Below, one piece after another: positions 30,401 through 41,500 of a stretch of 64,000 nucleotides of DNA (position 1 is the first letter of the stretch; every line of letters begins with the position of its first letter). This stretch comes from Eucommia ulmoides. Lineage: Eukaryota; Streptophyta; Magnoliopsida; Garryales; Eucommiaceae. The position numbers and the translations under genes were made by a program. Below the pieces are notes generated by a model. That model saw nothing but the letters and a program-made list of their open reading frames with translations, was not told the DNA's origin and ran no database searches. Location of the stretch: contig CM028327.1 in NCBI GenBank assembly GCA_016647705.1, positions 44,146,017-44,210,016 of the forward strand, in the 5' to 3' direction.

Positions 30401-31924
30401 ATAAAATGCAGCAAAAGGCAACATATAATGATTTAAAGTAATTGGATCGGAGAGGAAAGCATAAAACTATGTATGATGGATATTTGAGGGTTGTTGCATT
30501 CCCTATGTTGAAACCTGATGGCATAGTTGTTGTACTGGTATTCTGACAAATTTTGCGATCCTTAGGTACCATGATGCAATAAAGTTGCTCAAACAACTGC
30601 TTGTGAATTTTCCTTCTGATGGAAGAAGAGGATATTGGACCCTAAGACTCTCAGTTGATTTGGAGCATGTGGGCCAGGTAAATGAGAGCCTTTTGGTTGC
30701 TGAAAATGGGTTATTAGATCCATGGATTCGTGCTGGTTCAATGGTAGCATTGCAAAGGAGGGTGTTGCGGTTGGGAAAACCACCAAGACGCTGGAAGAAA
30801 CCTAGTTTTTCAGATTCTGTGATGAGAAAAATTGCCGAGGTAATTGGCTTTTTCTATGGATTTTTCTTTGTTAATGTGCCTGAAATATTCTCTTTTTAGC
30901 TACAATTTTTGCTTACCTTTCCCCTTTATCTCCGGCTAAAATTATGTGGTAGGTTCATGTTCAAGGGAGACCGTTAAACTGTAAAACAGGGTCCAAGAGC
31001 AGATTTTATGGTCATGATGGAGAACAGTGTGGAGTAGAGCAGCTTGCTCTGCAGTATTATGCTGCTGATGAAGGAGGTGGGTGGCAGGGCGTTCATACAG
31101 AGAGCGGTATTTGGTTGACTATTTTTGGGCTTCTTATGTGGGATGTCATTTTTTCTGATGTACCCAACACCTTCAGGACCAGATTTCAGGTACATATGTG
31201 TACACACATGAATTTACTTTTCGGAATAGTGTTCTGAAGTTACCAAAACTAGGAACGTCAACCTCTGAATTTTAGAAATCCGTTTTCAAAATCAAATCTT
31301 CTTTAGAAATCCTTCACCCAGAGACACTCTGACTGAGGGGTTGGCCATTGATCGATCACTATGGCCTAAACGGATTCATGTAGCCGACCCTACTTAAATG
31401 GGACAAATGCTTAGTAGTTCTTGTTGTATATTTTCTATTTAATCTTCTCATGATATAAAATTCTCTCTGTTGTCTAGACTGCGCCATTAGATATGGGAAC
31501 CGAAAGCTTCTATGAAGCAAGGAAGACCCTCATAGAACCTCAGCTACAAAATATTCGCGACAGTATGGCTGAGGAAATCATCATCACCTCATGGGAATCG
31601 CACGTTGGAACAGCATGCCGAGGAGTTAACTGGGAAAAACATTCATTAGAGGAGCTTCGAGCAGCTGTAACTTGCATTGGAGGCCCTTGTCTTGCCTCTA
31701 TATGCCGAAACCTGGCTCAAGATTATAGAAGTTGGTCTAGTGGAATGCCCGATCTATTGTTGTGGCGATTTCACGATGATTATAGAGGCGAAGCCAAGCT
31801 CGTTGAAGTGAAAGGCCCAAGGGATCGACTCTCTGAACAGCAACGAGCTTGGCTACTCTTTCTAATGGATTGTGGATTCAACACTGAGGTTTGCAAAGTG
31901 ACTCCTCCTGTATTATCTACTTGA
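19880..31924 (+). CDS. FAN1: FAN1-type structure-specific nuclease (UBZ, HIRAN, VRR-NUC)
   Basis: Fifteen exons join in frame to 962 aa, all with GT-AG borders: 19880-19972, 20074-20254, 20449-20948, 21036-21140, 21910-22174, 22255-22317, 27659-27733, 27842-27960, 29327-29397, 29482-29572, 29676-29816, 29920-30146, 30566-30839, 30953-31189, 31478-31924. Residues about 67-93 form a UBZ4-type zinc finger (CPVCG, then NSHLDAC across an exon border). Residues about 200-320 match a HIRAN domain (ETSIVGRRFGDKVELSPG, LGFLPRELAQ-type). The last exon has the VRR-NUC active site, GMPDLLLWR and KLVEVKGPRDRLSEQQRAW, with the acidic and lysine residues of the PD-(D/E)xK fold intact. FAN1 enzymes cut DNA near interstrand crosslinks, in the nucleus. 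The length is close to plant relatives. Intron 6 (5.3 kb) is packed with transposons. No damage was seen in the coding exons. Confidence 0.95.
23060..24030 (+). mobile_element. RTE-type LINE, 5' part (endonuclease region), interrupted
   Basis: The front contains the family's leader around gttgtgtctttgcccggata. From about 23265 it encodes LATWNIG, then INILCLQETKWV, the start of the RTE apurinic-type endonuclease. Later fragments include KYKRAKQKAREAI and RRIKTSEVRIAASQ, the linker to the reverse transcriptase. Many stops, frameshifts and a large loss within the endonuclease make it inactive. It is cut at 24030 by the hAT-like element and resumes at 25128. Confidence 0.85.
24031..25127. mobile_element. 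hAT-like non-autonomous element, 1.1 kb, copy 1
   Basis: The left end reads ctaggaagcatggacac. The right end, reversed, reads ctacgaagtacggacac. An exact 8-bp duplication, ttagtaat, flanks it (24023-24030 and 25128-25135). The LINE reading resumes beyond it, which confirms insertion. Both ends are rich in gacacgg words. The inner part has CT-rich tracts (24580-24610, 24845-24880) and no transposase. Family assignment rests on the 8-bp duplication, which fits hAT elements. Confidence 0.8.
24419..24541. mobile_element. 123-bp miniature of the same family, nested in copy 1
   Basis: The ends are ctagaaagcacggacac and, reversed, ctaggaagtaccgacac. The 8-bp duplication cttgccac lies at 24411-24418 and 24542-24549. 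The inverted copy at 26643-27549 lacks this insert and shows one version of the target (ctggccac, read in reverse at about 27164-27171). The insertion is therefore directly proven by an empty site in the same intron. Confidence 0.85.
25128..26520 (+). mobile_element. RTE-type LINE, 3' part (reverse transcriptase region)
   Basis: Resumes the LINE after the hAT-like insert. Visible pieces include GLMEKYRERKTKLHMVFVDL, VIKDMYEGIVTS, MLFVDDIVLVD and, near the end, the thumb-like words RRKKTWDETI and MTLDQSIWLL. Many stops and frame shifts show that it is dead. The terminus is a ttgttgtcgttgttatt run near 26505-26522. No function was recognised in 26523-26642. Confidence 0.85.
26643..27549. mobile_element. 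hAT-like element, copy 2, inverted and missing one end
   Basis: Read in reverse from 27549 it starts ctaggaagcacggacacaga and follows copy 1 in order: gacacgg ends, a long AT tract, the CT-rich parts, the ggagccgtgtcggaca block and gaacatgtcgatattttc. It stops before the second terminal repeat. Together with copy 1 it forms an inverted repeat with arms of about 0.9 kb around a spacer of about 1.5 kb. Confidence 0.8.
27395..27450. repeat. AT dinucleotide microsatellite
   Basis: About 27 TA units inside copy 2. The matching place in copy 1 (24167-24190) has a much shorter tract, so it has expanded or shrunk since the copies parted. Confidence 0.9.
31325..31431 (+). mobile_element. RTE-type LINE tail in the last FAN1 intron
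   Basis: It carries ttgatcgatcactatggc, then catgtagccgaccctactta, atgggacaaatgcttagtag and ttcttgttgtata. This is the end of the RTE family also seen at 647-905. Only the last 100 bases or so are present. Confidence 0.8.
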
Positions 31925-32277
31925 AATCAATTTTGTTTTGATATTTTGCTCGTAATAAGCCTCCAGCCAATATCAAGAATTCTTGATTTGGTTAGGACAC
32001 GGGTATTGTTCGGAAACACAGAATTTGAGGCTCATAATTGGATTTAGAAATGGGCGGTCCAGTGTACAAAGTATCATTCCATTGTTAGATTTTGGGGAGA
32101 GTCAGATGTTTGCAGTCTATATACAGAGAGAGACAGTTATCGAGATTTTGTTCCCAAGACGTTCGGGTCACTCTTAGATTTAGAAATGAATTCATTGTTG
32201 GGTGCATTTAGAACATAGAAATGTAATATTTATAGCAATGTAGTGGTGTATTTAGAAATGTGTGTTTCTGTGGCAAC

Positions 32278-32500
32278 TGGCAAGTCTCAATTTTTTCCTT
32301 AATTTTAAGAATGTTCCATACCCAATTATAACTTGTGTTTTAGTCTCACAATAAAAAAAAAGAAAAAAAAAAGACTTAATTCACGCACTGCACTCTCGGA
32401 ACTAATACGCAAGTAAAAATTAACTTAAAGGATTAAATTAAAATTTATGTTTTAAATGGGATTAATAACAGATTATACCCGTTATTTGGGATTAATCACT
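32278..32500 (+). repeat. Dispersed repeat of the TTACATGTAA family, copy 4 without the core
   Basis: The head (caagtctcaattttttcctt, aacttgtgttttagtctcac) and the tail (ctaatacgcaagtaaaaatt, ttatgttttaaatgggatta) match copies 1 and 3. They are joined almost directly, so the palindromic array of several hundred bases is missing. It lies about 350 bases downstream of the FAN1 stop. Confidence 0.7.
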
Positions 32501-33109
32501 ATCTTTTTTGAAATAGCTGTGTGCATCCTCTTATATATTTTTTTTAATTATTATTTTCTCTCTCCACTTTAGAAAAAATTTAAATTTTACCTATTTCTAT
32601 TTTTAAATTATGTGAAAAACTATACCTATTTTTACTTTTAAATTATATGAAAAACTAAATAGAAAGAGTGTTTCTTTTTTAAGTGGATCAGGATAATGCG
32701 ATAATTAAACATACTATAAAAGGAAGGGAGGAGTAAAAGTCAATTTACCCATTATAGAAATAGTGGGTGTATTAAGAGATGGTGTGTGCAAGAGTTCCAA
32801 ATATTATGTGGGTGTACTTAGAATCTTATGCAAAGCGAACCCGTTCGTATTGCGTGATAGATGGTCAAAACTTCATCTAATCATACATCTGTAATGCATT
32901 GTATGTCCCATATTAACGCCGAAATAATGTCTAAACCCGATAATTCAAAATAAATATGAAAAGCGACCGTCCATATTCTGTGGGTGTGTTTAGAAAAAGG
33001 GGAGGGGGTGCAAAAAGAAATTTCAACCGTTCATGTTCCGCGGGTGTATTTTAAAAAACTGGGGTGTGGAGATTTTTGTAAAAAAAATGGGGTGTAAAAT
33101 GCAATATAA

Positions 33110-33570
33110 AATTAAGCCCTACAAGTCCCATTTGATAATGCAATTAAGTATTTAAAACTGGATGCATAAGCACTTATCAGATTAAATACGTTAGATAATA
33201 AAATTAAATAATCGCTTAAAAAATAATCATTTAAAAGTTCAAAATTTTAAATGATATGTGATTCATTTAATTTTTTTAGCACTTATCACACAATAATATA
33301 CAATATCTAATTATCACAATCAATATTTCATACTAATACTTTAAAATCTCACAATAAAATTTATATACAAATAGACGAAAAAAATAGAGAGAAAATTGTA
33401 GAGAGATAGTATTTAGAAAAAAAAAATTAAAAAAAAAATATTTTAAGAATAAAAATTTATAAAAAAAAAATTAAATTAAAAGTATTAAAAAATTAAATAT
33501 TTAATATATTCAGTATTTAAAATTTTCAACACTTAACAAATTAAGCGATTATCATACGTGCAAATACCAC
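33110..33570. mobile_element. MITE, AT-rich, related to 49502-49950
   Basis: The left end has aattaagtatttaaaactgg and a gcacttatcagattaaatac word. The right end, reversed, has aatcgcttaatttgttaagtg. It shares ataataaaattaa(a/g)taatc and aaattttaaatgat words in the same order with the copy near the PORR gene. No coding sequence. Confidence 0.65.
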
Positions 33571-35592
33571 CAATGTGTGCAGAGCAAATAATACATTTTC
33601 AATCAAATTTGAATATATGGGGTAATTTATTTTATATTGCTTTATTTTGGAACTACATAGAATTGTAATTCCATGATTATCCTAAACCATTTATTTGCGT
33701 ATATGGGGTAATTTATTTTATATTGCTTTATTTTGGACCAATTAGCATATGTGTGTGGGGCATTTATTATTATTTTTATATGTCTATGTTGCATGTTAAA
33801 TAAACTAAATAAATCAAAATATTATATCTAAATTAATATCCCTAAAAAAAATATTAAGTTGTAAGTAGAAGATAGATATGAGTATTCATGGTCTTCCACC
33901 ATGGGGATTTATTCGGGTAGAGGTTTTATAATCCTAAAGTACATGAACCCCAAGGGTGTGAACCCCTGGAATTGGATTTTGATGATGATAATACATTTTA
34001 GGTTTTGTATTTAACATGATTGTTGAGCATGTTAGAATAGGAAAATGCTATATTGGAGACACCACGAAGAATGATGAAGAAGATGAATTGAAGAATGATG
34101 GATCAATGAAGATGATGAGTCAAAGAACGAAGAAGGAATGATCAAATCTTGGATGATTGATAGGATTAAAGACTCTTAAGATTCAACAATGAGGAATAAA
34201 TATACAAGCAATATTGAAGACTCCAGAGGCTTATGAGGGCTTTAAACAAACACGTTGTATATCAAAAGATAAAATAAATTCTTTTCCTACTTTTTAAATA
34301 CGAATTGACTTTTCTAGGACAAAACACTCATCACACTTGCATCACACTTGCATTATTATGTAGCATATTAATTCAGTGATAAATGCATATTTAATTTCTT
34401 ATAGATGTGTTCAATTGAGTCTAGAACATAACAATCAAAAGCGAGTTGAAAATAGTTGGAAAATATGGTAAAAATTGAAAACCAACAAAATCGGTCGACT
34501 GGATTCAGTGACAATTGGATCAAATTGAAACACATTGATCAATTTATAGAACAAACCCAAAAAAAAAATAAAAAAAACTTGGAACAAACAAACATAGAAA
34601 CGATTTTATTTTTTTTGTTATTATATCCTAATTTTGAAATTTACTATTCATCCAATCCACCCAGTACTGTAATTTTTTGTTAAGTTAAATAATTCCATCA
34701 AAAATAAAAAATAATAATTATATACTATAAAAGTTATTGCTCTTTTTTCGTTAAAAAATATACTAACTTTTTATGTAGTAAAAATTAATGTAACACATGT
34801 TTGCATGTGTTAAGATTTTAAGTCCGTGAACCGTTTACCAGAAAAACCTAGAAACAAAGCTAACTACACTAGCTTTAAATATAGTACCATTTACAATTTA
34901 AAAATAATAAAAAATTATAGAAGCAGACAACATTACCCTAAAAAAAACTAATTTTAACGAATCACTTCCACCAAAAAAGTAACATCCAATACACTTGGAT
35001 GGCTATAAATTCCGCGCGCACGGGCGCACGCACATTTCTTTTTGCTAGTTTTATGAAAAATCCGGGACCGATAGGACATTGGAATGTGCCTGTCGAAAAT
35101 AAAGGCGAAAATCCACTAAAAATCAACCGAAGAAGTTAAGGTACCGTTGTTTTATTATATGCTTTTAAGTAAAAAAAAAATTCAATCAATTTTTTTTTAG
35201 AGATTTTTGGTGAACAGTCCATAAAATTACAATTTTAGCATATTGCAGTCCATGCACTACAATATTTTTTTTAGAATTTCAAAGTAACAGTAATACATAA
35301 AATTATAGTAACTTTTTCCAATTAAAAAATGGGGACTTTTGTAAGTAAATTTGGACTTCTCAAAAATTACTATAGCGTGTGAACTGCATAGACTAAAATT
35401 TTAATTTAGTAAATTATTCATGAAAAAAAAAGTATTTTTTTATACAAAAAGTACATTAAAAAACATTATTAAACGATGCCTAACATAATTTAAACAAACT
35501 TGTGGAATGAAATACCATAAAAGAGAAGTTACCTCGTTATGTGAATTAGTAGACTTCTCGATGACCGGCTCTATGGAGCGGATTCAACTAAC
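33571..35592. other. AT-rich intergenic stretch, no gene recognised
   Basis: No reading frame here resembles a known protein. It contains short direct repeats such as tatggggtaatttattttat (twice, near 33617 and 33700) and a GA-rich stretch at 34060-34200. Nothing else could be supported. Confidence 0.5.
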
Positions 35593-38500
35593 TTAACTAA
35601 CTTCCAACTTCATTCTCACCTCATCAAGCTTATTTTGAAGATTTCTCAACTCTTCGGTCTCCGAAAAATTCACAGCCTAAAAATTAAAACAAAAAAACAG
35701 GCACAATTTACCACTATATAGCCAAAGTATTTTCGTTTTTCTTTTTTCCAAAAGGAAAAAAAAAACGGTTTTTTACCTGTTTTATTGTGTTCTTTAGGTG
35801 CATCTCGGCTGCAAAGAGTTCACGACGGCTATTGCTAGTGGAAGCAATTTCCATATATACATTACATAATTCTATTGAAGCATGAGCAAACTTTGTAAAC
35901 CGATCTCTATCATTCCACAAATCAGATCCCTAAAAAATAGAGAAAAAATATTAAATGCAACGATTATAAATCACTCGTAACGACCCTCTGAAGTAAGATC
36001 CACGAAAAAAAAATAAAAAAATCTAAGTAATTTTGAAAAATCGATTTTTATTTTTTTTACAAAACAATAGCAAGCAGCCCCCAAGTGCCAAGAATGACGG
36101 TCTACGGGAATGCTGAACATATACACAAATTAAAAAAAAAAATACAATTTTGGACAATTTAATCTTAGTAGTGATGGCGATACCTGGTACGATCTAACTT
36201 GCTTCAAAAGGGCCTCGGAGCACATTGTAAGGTCCCCCTTTAGCTTGTGCCATCTAGCATACAATCCCCAAATCTCCGCTTTCCCATCACTTCGAACAAT
36301 CTAAATTGGAAGATACAAGTGTGAAAGTAAACCTTAGTACAACGAGCATAAAGCTTGAATACTACTCCTTTACAGAGGATTAAATTTATAATATGGTCAT
36401 TGGATTTGTTCCCTTGTATTTGCCTTAATTATCTAAACACGCAAAACTATATATTAACAGGTAAAAGTATGGATATTTGTATTTTTTATATATGACTCGT
36501 TTATTAAATAAATGAAAGGGTTTTCGACCCTTTACAAATGAAGTTTGACCATTGTCTCACCTCGGTCCTCATGATCTTAATTTCCAAATAATTAACCTCA
36601 TTATAATTTTGGACGGCAAATAATCACGCACCTTACGCCTTACTATTTTTAAGGGGGCTTTATAGACATTTCTAGCCTCTTCCCCATAACCCCATTCTCC
36701 TCCCCACCCACCCCCAATCCCCCAACACAAAATATTTGCATAACGTATATATTTTATGCTTGTTTGTTGGTGACAACCATTATTATGCAATCTTTTATTA
36801 TCGATCCCACAAAAATTATAGTGCCGGAATATATACAGTACATATAAATAGTCACACGTGTTGATAAAGAAAGGTTCAAAACTCTGGAGAGTCCAATATA
36901 TATATATATATATAATTAGTAAAAAGAATCCGCATTAGATGTCTGACAGTAAATTTTAGTTTTTGATAATTTTTATACCCTTTTTTTACAGGAATAAAAT
37001 ACCTGTTGTAAGATTTTTCCAAGAAACTCCGTTAAATGCTCCTTTTCCCTTTTACTATACTTCCCCTCATAATCGGCAGGCTCCCCACTGTTTTCATATT
37101 CGTCGATAGCCACAGGATTTTGAGAATGTTTACAAATTGGTCCTTCGATCTCTAGCATCAATCTCTCTAAGAACTCGGTATCGACTCTCTTATTTTTAGT
37201 CATATTTAACACCGTTTGTACAGCTTCCATTGCCTGCAAAACAATACAATTGCTGTCACCTACTACCATAGTAGTACATCATGTTCAACAAATTATGACA
37301 CCTAAATGCAGAGAATTGAATCCCAAATTTGTTTAATTTTTTAGAAATTCCTGCTTTGCTACAAAACCAGAGTATAAATATGGAAAACACCGATTTACTA
37401 ATTAAATTTCTATCGTTTTATTTTTTCCTTAAATTATTTAGTTATAAGATATCCCGAACATCATGAAATCCATAAGTCATTTTATTCCTTGATCATCAAA
37501 ATCTTGACAATCAAGTAAAGTTTATCCACCACAACGAACAATCACATAAATGACAAACAAAATCGAGACAGGTGTTGTAAAGAAGTAGTACCCTTTGGCT
37601 ACTCTAAAAGAGGAAGCAACAGGCAGACAAGCAAGCGATTGGACAAGAAGCCGAAGAGTTTGCACTTAGGAGTTAAGAGTATATATGCAAAAAACTGGAC
37701 AGGCAAATTACCGAAGATAATGCAGCAGGAAAAAGGATAGTTCAAAGAATAAGGATGAGCAGAGTCTATTTTGAAAACCTTCGATAGTCATGGATCAATC
37801 GAACTCTATGTTACTTCAAGCATGTATTTAGAAGGGAAAACAAAACTTTCTAGTCTTACATTTAGTCGTTCGTCATACATGAACGAGTGAAAAAATATAC
37901 AATGTGTTCATATAAATAGAGAAATAAATATTTTTAAACTATGGCAAGAATTATACGTCAAACAAACTGGATTATTACATGCTAAAAATTTATTATTTAT
38001 TTTTTCTAATGTATTCACCTGACCAAAATTGCCAACATCTGCAGCAACATGGCTGTAGTTCTCCCACAACTGCCAGCTGTTTCGCCTGGAAGAAGAAGCA
38101 ATATAAACCATTTAAGACAGACACGGTATTCATATATATATATATATATTCTAAAAGGAAATGTGAGGTGACTTGTAATAGAGAGGGAGAGGGAGAAACA
38201 GAACTTGAACTTCAACGCCTCCTTAAATGCAATGAAAGACTCTTTGCTTTTTTTCTTGATCATATGCCTGCAATGTTCATGAAGAGAACAATTCATTTGA
38301 GGAGGGGAAGGGAACATACACACACAGTACATATCTAACTAGGCATGAAGAAGAAAAACATACAAACACGCAATGTTATTCCAAGCCTCTCCATTCTCGG
38401 GATCAAGTTGGACAGCACGTGTAAATGCATCCAAAGCCTTCTCAACGTCCTTAGCCTGTTATTATTTCAACAATAAGCTTCATAACTATTAAAAAAAAAA

Positions 38501-41500
38501 CGTGTAAGAAATTCATCTTAAATTTAGTTAGACAATCCATGTAGCAGGCCTTTAAATTTATGGAAGATGATATATATTATAAGAAAAACCTTCAAGGCCG
38601 CAGCACCAAATGCAAACCAGCCATCTGGATACAAAGAATTCATTCTCATTGCAGACTCCCTAGTAAGAGCGAAAGATAAGTTATTGAAATTTAGATTTTG
38701 AATGGGTAGGTGTACTATATTTACTGTGCTGTAGAGTTGCACCCATGTGCCAAGTGCGTGAGAGAGGAAGGGGCGGAGGGGGTGAGAACAATGGAGTGTA
38801 CCATAAAATTGTTGATGACTCATAGTCTCCCTTCTCATATGCACTGCGAGCAAGAGATCGCTGCCCCCCACAAATTGAAAACAAACAAAAATGTGAAAAA
38901 TAATGGGAAATGTCGTAAGGCTATTATATGAAAAAAAAACATAAAAATAAAGGGAGGTATGCACATATAGATACCTTTGCTCGAGCAGACCTATTTCCTG
39001 AAACTTCTATGGCTTTCTGATAGCAAGCATCATTGTTTGTAACATCACCAAGCGAACACCTAAAAGTAGATATTTGAAGTCCATTTATCTCTTGAGTTTA
39101 CTAATTCATCAATATATAACAACATTAAGGAACCGTAACAACATTAATATAATCATACACGCCTTTAATCACACCTTCATACAATCATTGAATCTTTAAT
39201 TCTTTTCTACAACCACCACAATACTTCTCTGGGTACATGAACATAAGCTTTCCAAGTCCACAAAACCATATGTCATTTTTTCTTCTTTTATCTATATTTC
39301 TCTATCAATCGCCTAAGTAAATATATGGCTTCCATGGTTGACCGATAAGGCTTAAATCCAAATTGATTCTCTTCTATGCTCGTATCGTGTCTTACTCTAT
39401 ATTCGATAGCCTATCCCAAAAATTCATGGTATGACTCATAAATAATACCCTGATAACTCGTAACTTGTAAGGAATTGGAGCTTTGGAATTGGAATTAGAA
39501 ATGATAGCATGGAATTTATTTAGTTTTTGCATGCGTTCATTTCCAATTCCAATTCTGGGGCTCCAATTCCTTTGACCAAACACTACGTAAACTCAAACCC
39601 AAGATAAGCTTCTAATGCATTCATCTCGAGTTCCATCCAACATCAGATGATGAAGTGCAGAAACATATTAAATGAAGAAATGAAATGAATACCCCATAAA
39701 TAGGGAACTGCAGAGACATATTGAACATAAATAAAAAATAAGAACTCTAGGAGCAAATAACTCCCATACCACAATTTTGGGTCATTAGGCATTTCAGACA
39801 GCCGTGTTTTAATTAGATCCACAGCCGCTGCTTTCTTCTGCAACAGCCTACGTGGATCAGAAGAGAAAAAAATCAAATGAAACCCAAAATGGCAATGATA
39901 AACGTTAAAATATAGAAACAAGTGATTTCCTATCAGAGTGACTACACATACTGGTAGCAAAAGATTAGATTATCCCACAACTCGAGATCTTCATAAACCT
40001 TTACTGCCTCTCCTATCAAGCCGCAGCTCACTAAAAGATCACCATATTCCCTGTAGCAGAGAGAGGAGAAAGCAAAAGTAAATTCACATATAAAGTCTAT
40101 CAAAAGGAACATGCACACAACAGGGCATCATATGATCAGAAAATACACAAATCTGACTAAGCTAGTCCATTACACGGTACTAGCTATTTTTGGGAAACAA
40201 GGGAAGAGATTAACCATACTTGCGCAATGCTGAAATAGTAGGGAAATTAACTCCAAAACAATAGTATATCCGTTGTAAGACTCCTGTAGAAGGTTCAGAG
40301 ACATTCTGGACCTGAAATAACAGGAAACTTTGCGGTATCATCACAATCATCATAAATAGTTATATACAGGAGGAATTTAAATAATCTAATATGGAAAAAA
40401 GAAAGTTGGTTTTTGGATTCAAGACAAGCATCATATATAGATTATACACAGGTACCATTTTTTAACCTTCCAAGTTCAGAAAACCCATAACCAAACCAAG
40501 AAGTACCCCATAGTGAATATGATGGGGATTTTAGTATAACAGCAGCTAGAATTTAAAGAAGAAACATCCATACCCCTAACAACATGTTTGGTACGCAGGA
40601 TTCAACTAAGGAATGGAATTGTTGTAGAAATGACCATTTTATTCCCATGTTTGGTACGCCAGATTACTTTTCATTCCCATTCCTAGATATCAGCTAATCT
40701 CACAAATCATGGAATTGAGCAATCCCAAATAAACCATAGTATTAGGTTGGATGGGCCATGGAATTCAAAATGGAAAAATTAAAGTAAAGTAATTATTTCT
40801 ATTATCAGGTAACATTTTCCAACGAAGTTGACAAACATCTGGCGATGTTGAGTTTCCAAGGAGAGAGACACTCCTTGAGGGGTAAAAATCCATAAAACCA
40901 AAAAAGAGCATGTTCGAAGAACACTGCTTAAGGAAAGGGAGATCTAAAAATAGAACTACCAAAAATGTGTCAATTCTTCTCTCCAAAAGCACCAAGAGAT
41001 TACTAACATGAAACCCCAGTAAAAATTGTGAATCGAGGAAACGTGATTGTTAACAATGAATCAACTTCAATAACACATACTGCATCTAAGCATTATATAT
41101 ACATGATACATCTATTACTATTTACTATATATATCAAGGGAGAGGGGTTTGAGTATCAGGGACTCTCCTCTCCTCGTTAATTACTTTGCACACGTAAAGC
41201 ATGTGCCTGCGTCACTTATATACAACTATAGATGAATCCCTCTAACACCAATACCTTAAAAATTCACAAACTGTTGAATCCAAGAATTTCTACCCTTGAA
41301 CCCTGCTGTTAGGCACCCACATTTGTTCTTTATGGGTAGCCGCATTTAGCATATAAAGAGTAACTCATGATACACTTGTATGAAATAGAAGTAGTACTCC
41401 CTCTGTCCCCATAAAATAATTATCTTGATTGATTTTGCATAAAGTTATAAAGTTTTAGATAGTTATCGAATATTTTTACTTTATTATATTGCACTTATTG

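Noticed and set aside
36569-36790. Glycine/tryptophan-rich minus-strand frame
   Set aside because: It lies in a TTC27 intron over a C-rich simple stretch (cccacccacccccaatcccc) and has no family match.
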